Origin: Janthinobacterium psychrotolerans
Lineage (GTDB): Bacteria > Pseudomonadota > Gammaproteobacteria > Burkholderiales > Burkholderiaceae_D
Assembly: GCF_001677885.1 (NCBI RefSeq)
Contig: NZ_LOCQ01000054.1
Location: forward strand, 124,001 to 188,000
Length of the DNA: 64,000 nucleotides
Direction of reading: 5' to 3'
The notes under the pieces are model-generated. The model did not search any database and was not told the origin of the DNA. It worked only from the letters and a program-made list of their open reading frames with translations. The position numbers and the translations under genes are program-made. Of this stretch, positions 54,609-64,000 are shown piece after piece. Positions within the stretch are counted from its first letter, which is position 1. Each line of letters starts with the position of its first letter.

Positions 54609-57600
54609 TCAGATCACCGTTCCCGACTTGCGCTCGCTACCTGACAGTTGCGCAATCGCATAGGCTGCCTTTTTGCCGGCCAGGAAAGCGTGGTCGGAAT
54701 TGTAGTATTCCCATTCACTGTAGCGCCCCGCCAGCACAATGTCCTGCCTGGCCAGCCAGGCTTTCACCAGCGCCACATTCTGCGCGCGCGCGTGGTCGTA
54801 CACCACATAGGCATAGGGCATGTCGACCTGGTTGGCGGCCAGCAGGCGGTCATCTTCGCGCAACAGTCCGACAGCAATGCAGTCGGCCACGCAACGGTCG
54901 ATCAGCGCCTGCCCGTCGAGCGGCAGCGGTTTCCATGGCGAATAGCTGATTTCACAGGTCAGGCCAAAGCCGCCCGGTGGATTGCAATGGGGGCTGGCGT
55001 TACCTTGCAAAAAGATGCGGTGGAAAATCGTCTGCTCGGGATAGTAGATCCAGTGTTTCTCGCTGATCTGCTCGCGCGCCACGCCCAGGTTGACGCAGCG
55101 TACCGAGATATGGCGCAGCGCGCGCGCCGCCGCCTGCACCTGCGGCGGCGCCTGGTCGCCGATCAGGCGCACCAGTTCCGGCAGCGGCATGGTGCTGAGC
55201 AGATGCTCGTAGCGGAAGCGGCGGCCATCACCGAGGGCGATGATATGCTGCTGCGGCAGGACCTGCACCACATTGGCGCCCAGCTCCAGCTTGCCCTTCA
55301 GGTGCGGCAAAAAGCCCGACATCAGCGCCTGGAAACCGCCCTTCAAGGGGTAGCCGAAGCGCGCATTCGGCCCCATCGGCTTGGCGACCGGTTCCAGCGC
55401 CCCTTCGATAATCTCTTCCAGGTTCGGCAGCGGCACCCGCCCACCCAGCCACGAGGTTTCCATCTCGCTCAAGGGTACGGTCCATAGTTTCTTGTTGTAG
55501 GGAATCGCAAAATGGCGGGCAATGCCACTGCCCCAGACCTGATGGATGAACTGCTCGAAATTGGGCGGCGCGGGCGGCGCGCTGGCGATGGCGGCGGCAC
55601 CGTCGGCATGCGCCAGGTCGACTCCGCCATCGGCGCAGCAATCTTCGACCACCGGGACCGGGTCAGCCTCGGCAGCGTTGGCGGCGACCGGTTTGCCATG
55701 GCGCGCCTCGATGGCGCCGACGATGCACTCCTTGATGACGGCCGGCGGCAAGCCATACAGCGCACCCTGGAATGGATAGCGCGTATGGACCTGCTTGCTG
55801 TACACCCAGGCCTCGCGGTTCTGCCAGTGCAGGTTGGCGCCAAGCAAGGTGCGGTACATGTCCAGCACATAGGGATCGTTGGAAAACATGATATGGCCGG
55901 CATGGTCGAACGTGAAACCGCGGTCTTCGATGGAGCGGCACCAGCCGCCCACGGTGGCGTTTTTATCGAGCAGCAAGGTGTCCGCGCCCAGGTGATAGGC
56001 GGCGGAGAGGCCGGTCGGACCGGCGCCGATAATGGCGCACGACACGGCCTGCGGCAGGCCAGGGCCGCGCAGCGGATTGATGCTGGCCCCGGGCGCATCG
56101 CCGGGCAGCGCCGCCGCGCCGGTCCCCGCGCCGGCGCCCGCCTCTGGCGGCACCTGGCGCACACCCTGGCCCGGGGGCGTGTTTTCCAGCAATTGATGCA
56201 TCTGCAGCACGGTCGCGTCCCAGGAGGTGGCGGCGACCACCGCGCGCATGCTGGCTGCCATCGCCGCGCGCTGCGGCGGCGTCATCGCCAGTGCCTGCTC
56301 GCAAGCTGCGACAAAGGCCTCGGGCGTATCGGCAAGGGCCACGATGTCGCCATAGGGCACGGCAACGTCGGTGATCGACGTGCTGACAATGGGCAGTTCG
56401 GCCGCCATATATTCGAGCACCTTGGTCGGGCTGATATAGCGGGTCGCTTCGTTGTGCGCGAAGGGCAGCAGGCAGACGTCCCAGCCGGCCAGGAAATGCG
56501 GCAGCGCCTGGTAAGGCTGCTGGCCCAGGTAGTGGATGTTCTGCCGCTGCGGCAGGCTGGCCGGATCGATCTTGACGATCGGCCCCACCAGCACGATTTG
56601 CCAGTGCGCATGGGCGTCGGCCAGCGCCGCCACCAGCGCGGCGTCGAAGCGCTCGTCGATCACACCGTAGTAACCGAGGCGGGGCCGGCCGATCTCGGCT
56701 TGCGCCGGATGGCCGTTGTGGCGGTCCAGCGCCTGTTCGAAGTGCACCGTGTCGACGCTGCTGGCAAAGCAGTGCGCGTTGGGATGGCGGTGGCGCTTGG
56801 CCTCGAACAGGCTGGGGCCGCCCGCAAAGACCAGGTCGGCACGTGCCAGCAAGGCCGTCTCGCGCTGCAGCAATTGCTTGGGCGCCTGCTTGAAAGCGGC
56901 CAGTTCATCCATGCAGTCGTAGACTACCAGGCCGGCGTGCAGCGCCGGCAGCAGCGGCAAGGCCATCGGCGTATAAAACCAGACGATGGGATCGTCGGCC
57001 GGCGTGATCTGGCTCATCAGCGGCTGCAGGGCGGCCAGCTGGTCATCGTGAAAACCGGGCGCGGGCACCGCCGTGCGCGGCTGGCAGACGGTGAGATTGG
57101 GCGCCGGCGTGGACAGTTCCAGCCGGCTGGCGCCGTCTTCCCATACGGGTTCCTCGACAAACACCACGTGGTAGAACTGCGCCAGGCGCGACAACAGCTG
57201 CTGCGGCCGCTGATAGACGAAATTCCAGCGCAGATGTGAAAAGACGATAATGGTGCGCATGCCAGTTCCTTTCCGCCCCTCTGGGGCAAACATTGAACAA
57301 AGGTGGTCCGTCAGGTATTGCGCCTGGTGCAGCGCGGTCGCATACGGCTGGGACAGCAGGCGCGGCAGTGGCGGTGCCCCGGGCGCCTCTTGCGCCAGCG
57401 TGTCGACCTCCCACAGGCCGCTGCGATGCCAGTGCGAGGCATCCTCCCAGTCAGGCCGGTCGATGACGGGGTAGATGCAGACGCCGTGCAGGTCCGCGCC
57501 ATGCTGCATGGCGAGCAGGGCCTCGGCGGCGGTGTCGCGTATCCAGGCGCCGCGGCCGCTGCCCACATGGCTGGTTTCGGCGATCAGCATGGGCCGCTGG

Positions 57601-58466
57601 TAACGCCGTCCCACTTCCAGCAACAGCTGGTGCAGCGGCATGCGGCGCGGCTCGCCCAGGTGCCACCACAGGCGCAGGTTGCTGCCGCATTCCCACTGGT
57701 TGCTGTGGTAATAGTTCAGGCCGATCAGGTCCAGGTAGCGCGGCGCGCCGCCAAGCGCCGGCTCGCAGCGCCCGCACAACATGTCCCAGGCTTCGAACTG
57801 CGATTCACGCCAGGCGGCGGCCTGCGCGATCCAGTCGGCGCGCCCGGCCGGGGCAGTCACATGGATCAATGGATCGCATTGCAGGATGCGCGCGCGGGGA
57901 TCGACGCTCCAGATCGCTTCGCAGCCGGCGATGGTGGCGCGCACCAGTTGCCGCTTGCCCTCCTGGCCGGCGTCAGGCCGGTCCATGTTCAGGCAGCGAA
58001 ACATATGCACCGACAAGCCCCAGCTGGTAAACGAGATTTCATTAATCGGTGAAAACACCGGCGTGCCCACCGCATAGGGCGCCAGGAAACGTGTTGCCGC
58101 TGCGCAAAACTGCGCAAAACGCGGCACGAATTGCGGCGAGAACAGGTCGAGCTCCCCGGGCCAGCCGTAGTGGCAAAAGGTCCAGTTGATCTGCAGACCC
58201 AGTTCCTGCGCCACGGCGGCTCTTTCCTGTATCAGTGAAAAATCATGCTGGCCACCACGTTCGGCCAGGCGCCAGCCTATGCTCTCGCGCACGCTGCGGA
58301 TGCCGAACTGGCGCAGCAGCAGATAGTCCGCGCGCACCCGGTCCAGGTGGCCGGTGGCGCGATTCATGTCCAGCGCCTGGCCGGCGTGCGTGACATGGTC
58401 GGCGCCCTCGTAGCCTGCTTGCCAGTACGTCTGGAAAAGCGCAGCCGCGCCATCGCTGCTTGTCAT
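54609..58466 (-). CDS. three-part sugar enzyme: GH-A glycosidase + glycosyltransferase + UDP-galactopyranose mutase-like
   Basis: One continuous frame of 1285 codons. Residues 1-400 are a clan GH-A glycosidase: 'VRESIGWRLAERGGQHDF', acid/base in 'VFSPINEISF', nucleophile in 'MLIAETSHVGSG'. Residues 403-800 are a GT4-type glycosyltransferase ('FSHLRWNFVYQRPQQLL', 'SPTKVLEYMAAELPIVSTSI'). After a Pro/Gly/Ala linker, residues 845-1285 are an FAD amine-oxidase/UGM-like domain ('CAIIGAGPTGLSAAYHLG', 'GGWCRSIEDRGFTFDHAGH'). At the GH-GT junction (57260, minus) an ATG has a good AAAGGA site, so the glycosyltransferase-mutase part (883 residues) may also be made alone. Downstream of the GH2 and M24-like genes on the same strand. 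Confidence 0.85.
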   Translation of the reverse strand: MTSSDGAAALFQTYWQAGYEGADHVTHAGQALDMNRATGHLDRVRADYLLLRQFGIRSVRESIGWRLAERGGQHDFSLIQERAAVAQELGLQINWTFCHYGWPGELDLFSPQFVPRFAQFCAAATRFLAPYAVGTPVFSPINEISFTSWGLSVHMFRCLNMDRPDAGQEGKRQLVRATIAGCEAIWSVDPRARILQCDPLIHVTAPAGRADWIAQAAAWRESQFEAWDMLCGRCEPALGGAPRYLDLIGLNYYHSNQWECGSNLRLWWHLGEPRRMPLHQLLLEVGRRYQRPMLIAETSHVGSGRGAWIRDTAAEALLAMQHGADLHGVCIYPVIDRPDWEDASHWHRSGLWEVDTLAQEAPGAPPLPRLLSQPYATALHQAQYLTDHLCSMFAPEGRKGTGMRTIIVFSHLRWNFVYQRPQQLLSRLAQFYHVVFVEEPVWEDGASRLELSTPAPNLTVCQPRTAVPAPGFHDDQLAALQPLMSQITPADDPIVWFYTPMALPLLPALHAGLVVYDCMDELAAFKQAPKQLLQRETALLARADLVFAGGPSLFEAKRHRHPNAHCFASSVDTVHFEQALDRHNGHPAQAEIGRPRLGYYGVIDERFDAALVAALADAHAHWQIVLVGPIVKIDPASLPQRQNIHYLGQQPYQALPHFLAGWDVCLLPFAHNEATRYISPTKVLEYMAAELPIVSTSITDVAVPYGDIVALADTPEAFVAACEQALAMTPPQRAAMAASMRAVVAATSWDATVLQMHQLLENTPPGQGVRQVPPEAGAGAGTGAAALPGDAPGASINPLRGPGLPQAVSCAIIGAGPTGLSAAYHLGADTLLLDKNATVGGWCRSIEDRGFTFDHAGHIMFSNDPYVLDMYRTLLGANLHWQNREAWVYSKQVHTRYPFQGALYGLPPAVIKECIVGAIEARHGKPVAANAAEADPVPVVEDCCADGGVDLAHADGAAAIASAPPAPPNFEQFIHQVWGSGIARHFAIPYNKKLWTVPLSEMETSWLGGRVPLPNLEEIIEGALEPVAKPMGPNARFGYPLKGGFQALMSGFLPHLKGKLELGANVVQVLPQQHIIALGDGRRFRYEHLLSTMPLPELVRLIGDQAPPQVQAAARALRHISVRCVNLGVAREQISEKHWIYYPEQTIFHRIFLQGNASPHCNPPGGFGLTCEISYSPWKPLPLDGQALIDRCVADCIAVGLLREDDRLLAANQVDMPYAYVVYDHARAQNVALVKAWLARQDIVLAGRYSEWEYYNSDHAFLAGKKAAYAIAQLSGSERKSGTVI

Positions 58467-58537
58467 GCTTGCCTCTGAGTTGTGAGTGGAATTACAGGAC
58501 GCCCCTGCCCTGCCGTCAAGCCAGACCGGTCAGGTCA

Positions 58538-60373
58538 TCAGGGACGGATATTGCGGGTGGCCGCGCTGAGCAATTCCAGCGCGGCCTTCGGCGTTCGGTC
58601 CGCCGTCAGCAAGCCGTTCGCCTCCTGGAAGGTATCGGCAAACTGGGTGTAGCAAAAACCGCTGAACATCTGCGCCGTGTTGACCACCGTCATCAGGCGC
58701 CGGTACAGGTCGAGAAACGCCGCTTCGTTGCCGGCCCGCGCATAGCCCCAGGTCGCATCTTCGTCCTGTTGTTCCTTGTCAAAGGCAATGCCGCCAAACT
58801 CGGTCAATACAATGGGCTGGCCCCGGTGCGGGAAACCGTCCAGCGTCAGGATGCGCCCGCCCGGACGGCGCTGGTCGAACAGGGCCGTGCGGGCCGCATC
58901 GGAAATCGCATAGCGCGCCTGCAGCCGTTCCGGATCGCAATCGTAGTCGTGGATACCGAGGATGTCGGTGGCCGACGCTTCCCAGCCGTCATTGCCGATC
59001 ACGGGCCGCGTCGGGTCCAGGGTGCGCGTCAGGTGGTACAAGGCTTCAACGGCGTTGCGGTGGGCCTGGATCGCCGTCAGGTTCGGCACGCCCCACGATT
59101 CGTTGAACGGCACCCACACCAGGATGCACGGATGGCTGTAGTCGCGCTCGATGGCGTCGGTCCATTCGCTGACCATGCGCGTGATGGCCTTGGTTGAAAA
59201 ACGGTAAGTGGACGGCATTTCTTCCCACACCAGCAGGCCCAGCCGGTCAGCCCAGTACAGGTAGCGCGGGTCTTCGATCTTCTGGTGCTTGCGCACGCCG
59301 TTGAAGCCGAGCGCCTTGGCCAGCTCGACGTCGCGCCGCAAGGCGTCGTCCGATGGCGCCGTCAGCAGGGTGTCGGGCCAATAGCCCTGGTCGAGCACCA
59401 GGCGCAGCGGATACGGGCGGCCGTTGAGCATGAAGCGGTCGCGGTTGATCGCCACCGAGCGCAGCGCCGTGTACGACTTGATACTGTCGAGCACGGTGTC
59501 GCCATGGCGCAGGGTCACTTCGGCGTCAAGCAGGATGGGCCGCTCCGGGCTCCACAGCAATTCATTGCGCGAGTCATCGATGCCGGGGTCGGACAAGGCG
59601 ATCTTGCGATTGGCCTCGTGTTCGATCAGCTTGTAGTGATCGTCGGCCAGCAGGTTGCGGCCATGCCAGATGCGCACCCCCACCGTCAGGTCGCTGCAGA
59701 TATCGCCGGCGGCAAAGATCTCGCAGCCGATCTCGTAGCCTTCGAACACCGGTGTCCAGCGCAGCTTGCGGATATAGGTCGACGCCACGCGCTCGATCCA
59801 CACGCTTTGCCAGATGCCGGTGGTGCGCGGGTACCAGATCGAATGCGGCTCCAGCTGCCAGTCCTGCTTGCCGCGTGGCTTGGCCAGGTCGTGCGGATCG
59901 TCCTCGACCAGCAAGGTCAGCACCTGCGGCGCGTCGTCGAGCAGTACGTCGCTGATATTGGCGACGAACGGCGTATGGCCGCCTTCGTGCCGGGCCACCA
60001 CATGGCCGTTCAGCCAGACCGTGGCCTGGTAGTCGACGGCGCCGAAATGCAGCAGCACGCACGGGCCGCCCGGCTGCAAAAGGAACTCGCGCTGGTACCA
60101 GCAGGCGCTGTGAAAGCCGCGGTCGCCGACGCCGCTGGCCTGCGACTCGGGCGGAAACGGCACGATGATGTCGTGCGTCCAGGCGATCTCGTCACTGGGC
60201 AGGCGGTAGCGCCGCTCATTGTCGAAGGCGAAGCGCCAGGGACCGTTCAGCGACTGCCACTGCTTGCGCACCAGTTGCGGCCGCGGATACGCAAAATCCC
60301 AGGCGGCGGCGCCACTGGTGGCTGCGCCGCCTGGCGGCGTGGTGTCGGGGTCATGGCGAGGTTGATTGAGCAT
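58538..60373 (-). CDS. GH2 family glycosidase (beta-galactosidase/glucuronidase type)
   Basis: The 611-residue protein has the GH2 sugar-binding domain ('VRKQWQSLNGPWRFAFDNE', 'CWYQREFLL', 'AVDYQATVWLNGHVVARHEG'), an Ig-like domain and the TIM barrel with 'FNGVRKHQKIEDPRYLYWAD', acid/base Glu in 'LVWVPFNESWGVP' and nucleophile in 'PIVLTEFGG'. It has no signal peptide, so acts inside the cell. The start is uncertain: ATG 60373 lacks a ribosome-binding site and a TTG 25 codons earlier is possible. It lies 70 bases upstream of the three-part enzyme. Confidence 0.85.
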   Translation of the reverse strand: MLNQPRHDPDTTPPGGAATSGAAAWDFAYPRPQLVRKQWQSLNGPWRFAFDNERRYRLPSDEIAWTHDIIVPFPPESQASGVGDRGFHSACWYQREFLLQPGGPCVLLHFGAVDYQATVWLNGHVVARHEGGHTPFVANISDVLLDDAPQVLTLLVEDDPHDLAKPRGKQDWQLEPHSIWYPRTTGIWQSVWIERVASTYIRKLRWTPVFEGYEIGCEIFAAGDICSDLTVGVRIWHGRNLLADDHYKLIEHEANRKIALSDPGIDDSRNELLWSPERPILLDAEVTLRHGDTVLDSIKSYTALRSVAINRDRFMLNGRPYPLRLVLDQGYWPDTLLTAPSDDALRRDVELAKALGFNGVRKHQKIEDPRYLYWADRLGLLVWEEMPSTYRFSTKAITRMVSEWTDAIERDYSHPCILVWVPFNESWGVPNLTAIQAHRNAVEALYHLTRTLDPTRPVIGNDGWEASATDILGIHDYDCDPERLQARYAISDAARTALFDQRRPGGRILTLDGFPHRGQPIVLTEFGGIAFDKEQQDEDATWGYARAGNEAAFLDLYRRLMTVVNTAQMFSGFCYTQFADTFQEANGLLTADRTPKAALELLSAATRNIRP

Positions 60374-60484
60374 GGCTGTTGGAGGCGGCGACGAGGATCT
60401 TGGTTCCCCGGCAACACTGCCCGCACGACCAGCCTTGAGCCATCTCAACCCATGCCAATTCGGCAGGAACTGGCACGGTTGCGT

Positions 60485-61591
60485 TTACTCCAACTCAAGG
60501 CTTAGCGGACGGCGCCGTCCACGCACCGAAATCGACGGCCAGGCCGGGTCGAAGGTCAGGTTGCGCAGGCGCTGTCCGCTCAGCATGAAGGTGTCTTCGA
60601 CCATGCCGCCAGGCAAGCTGGGATGCAAGGCCAGCGCCATGCCGTCCTTGAGCAGCAATTCCGTGCTGCCGCCTGCCGCCACCTCGGGCGCCTGGTAGCC
60701 GGTAATGCCGCCCTGGCGATGCTGCAGCACCGCGTCCGGCTGGCCGGCGTAGGCATAGGCGCTGTCGAGCGCGTGATACACCATGCTCAGCGCATGGCCC
60801 ACTTCGCAGGCATCGAGCGCTACCGCTTCGAGCGCGAGGATGGCGGCATCGGCCTCGTCCACGCCAGCCTGGGCCGGGCGGAAGCGGCGCCGCCGGCACA
60901 GCGAAGCGCACAGGCCGAAACGCCGCGCGCACAGCGCCAGCAGCACGCTGTCACCGAGCGGCGTGCACGATGGCGGCGCGCGCCGGTAGTGCCGCTGGCG
61001 CTGCGCCCCGACGACCATTACATGCATGGCCTGCAGGCCGCGCGCCCATAAGGCGCGTGCGCAGGCGCCGGCCAGTTCCTGCTCGGTCCATTCGGGGCGG
61101 GCCGCGCGCAGCGCCTCGCTGGCGGCGCTGGCGGCCTGGCGGCCCACCGCGCGGTAGCGCAACTGTTCCGGTGGCAGCAAGGCCAGCCGCTCGTCGCGCA
61201 AGATTACGGGCAAGCTGCGTTCGAACACGCCGGGCCGGTCGCACAGCACCGGCAGGCCGCCGGCCGCGTGCTGCACGAAATGCTCGCGCAACTCGGCCAG
61301 CCTGGGCTGCATCCACGGCGTCACCTGCCAGGTCCAGGGACCGCGCACCTCGTCGTGGCGCAGGCGCCGCGCTTCGGCTTCGTCGGTCAGAATATAGGCG
61401 GCGTCGCGGGTGACCAGCACTTCGGCATGGCCGCACTCGGCGGACAGGCAACTGCCGCCCGAAGCGCCGGCCGTGGCCCAGGCAAACCAGTCCAGGCCAC
61501 GCAATCGCAGCGCGCCGGCGCGCTCCTGTTCCAGCCAGCGGCGCATCAGCGCCAGTTTGTGGGCGATTTCCTGTTCGACTGTCCAGTTCAT
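60485..61591 (-). CDS. M24 (creatinase/aminopeptidase P-fold) protein, probably without metal
   Basis: The 368-residue protein has GGGAGCGC before its ATG. It has an N-terminal creatinase-like domain and a pita-bread C-terminal domain with 'QHRQGGITGYQAPEV' and a late 'GGMVEDTFMLSG'. The first two metal-binding Asp expected after 'LLALCARRFGLCA' are missing (replaced by Ser/Arg), so a metallopeptidase role is unlikely. It resembles the non-peptidase M24 subgroup with H-QGG-TGY. It is the first gene of the carbohydrate cluster. Confidence 0.8.
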   Translation of the reverse strand: MNWTVEQEIAHKLALMRRWLEQERAGALRLRGLDWFAWATAGASGGSCLSAECGHAEVLVTRDAAYILTDEAEARRLRHDEVRGPWTWQVTPWMQPRLAELREHFVQHAAGGLPVLCDRPGVFERSLPVILRDERLALLPPEQLRYRAVGRQAASAASEALRAARPEWTEQELAGACARALWARGLQAMHVMVVGAQRQRHYRRAPPSCTPLGDSVLLALCARRFGLCASLCRRRRFRPAQAGVDEADAAILALEAVALDACEVGHALSMVYHALDSAYAYAGQPDAVLQHRQGGITGYQAPEVAAGGSTELLLKDGMALALHPSLPGGMVEDTFMLSGQRLRNLTFDPAWPSISVRGRRRPLSLELE

Positions 61592-61792
61592 GCGCGCTCC
61601 CATCCCAAAGTCGACACGGTGCTATAGAAAATCTTAAGACTGACCGCTCAAAAAAAAGTTCAGCGACAAAAACAGGTTTACTCCAAGCAGCGCAAGTTTT
61701 AACGATTGTTCCTGATGGCTACAACCCTGCTGGTGTCAGGGGATAGACAAATTGTCCATTGTGTTTTCCAAAGCCGGCCCGATATCGTTTGC

Positions 61793-62791
61793 ATGATTCC
61801 ATTTTCCATACTCGACCTGGCGCCGATTGCCGAGGGCAGCAGCGCCACTCATTCCTTCCAGAACACCCTGGATCTCGCCCAGCATGGCGAGCGCTGGGGT
61901 TACAACCGCTACTGGCTGGCGGAACACCACGGCATGCCCGGCATCGCCAGCGCCGCCACGGCGGTCGTGATCGCCCATGTGGCGGCGGGGACGAAAACCA
62001 TTCGCGTCGGCGCTGGCGGCGTGATGCTGCCGAATCACTCGCCGCTGGTGATCGCGGAGCAGTTCGGCACCCTCGAAGCGCTGCATCCGGGCCGCATCGA
62101 CCTGGGCCTGGGCCGCGCGCCCGGCTCCGACCAGACCACGGCGCGCGCCTTGCGGCGCGACCTGCAGTCCGACGCCGAGCAGTTCCCGCAGGATGTGCTG
62201 GAACTGATCGACTATATGTCGGACGAACCGCGCCAGCGCGTGCTGGCCGTGCCCGGCAAGGGCGCCAAAGTGCCGGTCTGGATCCTCGGTTCCAGCCTGT
62301 TCGGCGCGCAGCTGGCGGCCCACCTGGGCTTGCCGTACGCCTTCGCCTCGCATTTCGCGCCACAAATGATGATGCAGGCCGTCGCCTATTACCGCGAACA
62401 TTTCAAGCCATCCAAGCAACTGGCCAAGCCGTATGTGATGCTCGGCTACAACGTGTTCGCCGCCGATACCGACGCCGAAGCCCATCTGCGCGCCACCTCG
62501 ATGCAGCAGGCTTTCGTGAACCTGCGCACCGGCCGTCCGTCGCGTCTGCAGCCGCCCGTGCCCGGCTACCTGGAACAGCTGGGGCCGCAGGAACGCGCCA
62601 TGCTCGACTCGGTCTTGTCGTGCACCGCCATCGGCTCGCCTGAAACGGTGAAAGCAAGAATGGCCGCCTTCATTGCCGAGACCGGCGCCGACGAGCTGAT
62701 GATCACCTCGCAGATCTTCGAGCACCAGCACCGGTTGCGCTCGTATGAAATCACGGCCCAGGTACACGCGGAGCTGGCCGCCCAGTCGTAA
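61793..62791 (+). CDS. LLM-class flavin-dependent oxidoreductase (luciferase-like)
   Basis: The 332-residue protein '[20 protein letters not shown]' has '[20 protein letters not shown]', '[20 protein letters not shown]', '[20 protein letters not shown]' and '[20 protein letters not shown]'. These are the FMN-binding TIM-barrel features of the YhbW/LuxA-like family. Substrate unknown. It is divergent from the M24-like gene; a terminator follows. Confidence 0.92.
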   Translation: MIPFSILDLAPIAEGSSATHSFQNTLDLAQHGERWGYNRYWLAEHHGMPGIASAATAVVIAHVAAGTKTIRVGAGGVMLPNHSPLVIAEQFGTLEALHPGRIDLGLGRAPGSDQTTARALRRDLQSDAEQFPQDVLELIDYMSDEPRQRVLAVPGKGAKVPVWILGSSLFGAQLAAHLGLPYAFASHFAPQMMMQAVAYYREHFKPSKQLAKPYVMLGYNVFAADTDAEAHLRATSMQQAFVNLRTGRPSRLQPPVPGYLEQLGPQERAMLDSVLSCTAIGSPETVKARMAAFIAETGADELMITSQIFEHQHRLRSYEITAQVHAELAAQS

Positions 62792-62828
62792 CCTTCTCTC
62801 CTGGTATATCTCCCAACGTATACCCTTT

Positions 62829-62863
62829 TCCCGGCCGTCCGCATGGACCGCCGGGATTTTTTT
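62829..62863 (+). terminator. intrinsic terminator after the LLM gene
   Basis: TCCCGGCCGTCC-GCAT-GGACCGCCGGGA with one mismatch, followed by T7, 38 bases after the stop. Confidence 0.85.
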
Positions 62864-62935
62864 GCTCCCGGCAGCAGGAAAAGTGCATCGCCAGTATCAT
62901 GCATGGCCTTGAGCAAGATTCGAAAGCCGCAGCGC

Positions 62936-64000
62936 ATGTCCTCCTCCTCTTCCAGCATCAACGCCAGCGCCCTGCTGACGTCCACCCGCATCATGCTGTT
63001 CGCCCTGTCGGCCGGCGTGCTGGTGGCCAGCCTGTATTACGTCCAGCCCCTGACTTCGATGCTGGCCGCCTCGTTTGGCGTCGGTGTCACGCAAGCGGGC
63101 TACCTGGTCACCGCCACCCAGATCGGCTATGTGCTGGGCATCGTGTTCCTGGTGCCCTTGAGTGATGTATTGAACCGGCGCAAGCTCTTGAGCTGGATGC
63201 TGGTCGCCAAGATCGCGGCCCTGCTGCTGGCCGCCACCAGCCAGAATATCGTCGTGTTTGCGATTGCCAGCGTGCTGATGGGCATTACCGCCAGCGCGCT
63301 GATGGTGGTCACCGCCATGGTGGCCTCGTACGCGCCGGACCATAGCCGGGGCCGCATGGTGGGCACCGTGATGACGGGCTTGCTACTGGGGATCTTGCTG
63401 GCGCGCACGGTGTCCGGCACCGTGGCGCAGATCAGCGGCGGCTGGCGCACCGTGTATGTGCTGGCGGCCGTGGTAGTGGCCTTGCTGCTGGTGATGCTGC
63501 GCCGCATCCTGCCAAACGAAGCGCCGCGCGGCACCTTGCAGTACGGCAAGCTGATGGCCTCGCTGTTCGAGATCATCCGCCGGGAACCCTTGCTGCGCCA
63601 GCGTGCCTTGTTTTCAGGCCTGGGCCTGGGCACCTTCAGCGTGTTCTGGACCGGCCTGACTTTTTTACTGAGCGGCGCCCCATATCATTATTCGGAAATG
63701 CAGATCGGCCTGTTCGGCCTGGCCGGCGCCACCGGCGCGCTGGCCGCCAATACGGCCGGCCGCATGGCCGACCGCGGCTATGCCCGGCAGGCGACCTGGC
63801 TGCTGGCAATCGCCTCGATCGCCGGCTGGGCCCTGATCGGCTTCGGCGCGCAATCGCTGACCCTGCTGTTAATCGGCATTGTGCTGCTGGACATGGGCGT
63901 GATGGGCCTGCAAGTGACGCACCAGTCCATCATCTACAAGCTGGCGCCGCAGGCGCGCGCCAGGGTCACCACCGTGTTTATCGCGGCCGGCTTTATCGGC
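62936..64000 (+). CDS. MFS transporter, 5' part
   Basis: A 355-codon open frame from ATG 62936 runs off the right edge. Text such as 'LFALSAGVLVASLYYVQPLT', 'VFLVPLSDVLNRRKLLSWML' and 'LLLGILLARTVSGTVAQISG' is typical of YgaY/YnfM-like MFS exporters; about ten membrane segments are present before the edge. The last two segments and the stop lie outside the window. Confidence 0.88.
   Translation, partial: MSSSSSSINASALLTSTRIMLFALSAGVLVASLYYVQPLTSMLAASFGVGVTQAGYLVTATQIGYVLGIVFLVPLSDVLNRRKLLSWMLVAKIAALLLAATSQNIVVFAIASVLMGITASALMVVTAMVASYAPDHSRGRMVGTVMTGLLLGILLARTVSGTVAQISGGWRTVYVLAAVVVALLLVMLRRILPNEAPRGTLQYGKLMASLFEIIRREPLLRQRALFSGLGLGTFSVFWTGLTFLLSGAPYHYSEMQIGLFGLAGATGALAANTAGRMADRGYARQATWLLAIASIAGWALIGFGAQSLTLLLIGIVLLDMGVMGLQVTHQSIIYKLAPQARARVTTVFIAAGFIG

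Overview
The window is high-GC DNA with bacterial operon structure. It most resembles a betaproteobacterium of the Oxalobacteraceae (Janthinobacterium/Massilia/Duganella group). This rests on the order rpsP-rimM-trmD-rplS next to a CoA-type Nudix hydrolase and a CobD/CbiB-like protein, on the etfBA plus acyl-CoA dehydrogenase operon, on a Burkholderiales-type DUF3579 protein, and on the style of the sensor kinases and MFS genes. The genus is an inference; no rRNA, tRNA or CRISPR array was seen.

Layout. 1-4.85 kb is a small accessory stretch: the end of a VOC-fold protein, a YdjM-type membrane hydrolase, a DUF4375 protein, a lipoprotein, a stand-alone P-loop NTPase, and the debris of a GntR/UTRA regulator and a GNAT acetyltransferase. 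4.9-18.4 kb is core genome: DUF3579, CobD/CbiB-like, Nudix, the ribosomal-protein/tRNA-methylation operon, TM2 and glycine-zipper envelope proteins, the electron-transfer-flavoprotein operon, TusA and AlaS. A Zur-like regulator faces a histidine-rich zinc TonB receptor across a near-perfect operator (18.35-18.49 kb). 20.5-31.9 kb holds a glycerophosphodiesterase, a LytS/LytTR two-component pair, an MFS/LysR divergent pair and a four-gene Nik/Dpp-type ABC importer with a fused double ATPase. 32.0-34.6 kb is a compact operon of a J-domain protein and three unrecognised acidic proteins. 34.7-49.6 kb has glnS, an orphan CHASE-domain kinase, a repeat-tailed GRDP-like protein, a flavin reductase, transporters, an HPF-like ribosome factor, a cyclic-nucleotide-binding-fold/GGDEF protein, sbcB and pyrF. 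49.8-53.4 kb has lemA with two TPM-domain genes, an SDR and a VanZ-like protein. 53.9-64 kb has a lipoprotein, a carbohydrate cluster (a three-part glycosidase/glycosyltransferase/mutase ORF, a GH2 enzyme and an M24-like protein), a luciferase-like oxidoreductase and a truncated MFS gene.

The most unusual non-coding stretch is 52.52-52.98 kb. It holds two tandem intergenic units, each with promoter-like elements and a strong intrinsic terminator. They look like two small RNAs, the second apparently driven by a Pho box. Just downstream, two palindromic mobile-element-like sequences are nested against each other. REP-like GTAG palindromes occur in two places, one of them supplying the pyrF stop codon. 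The best protein candidates for something new are the J-domain operon, the three-domain sugar-enzyme fusion and the repeat-tailed GRDP-like protein.
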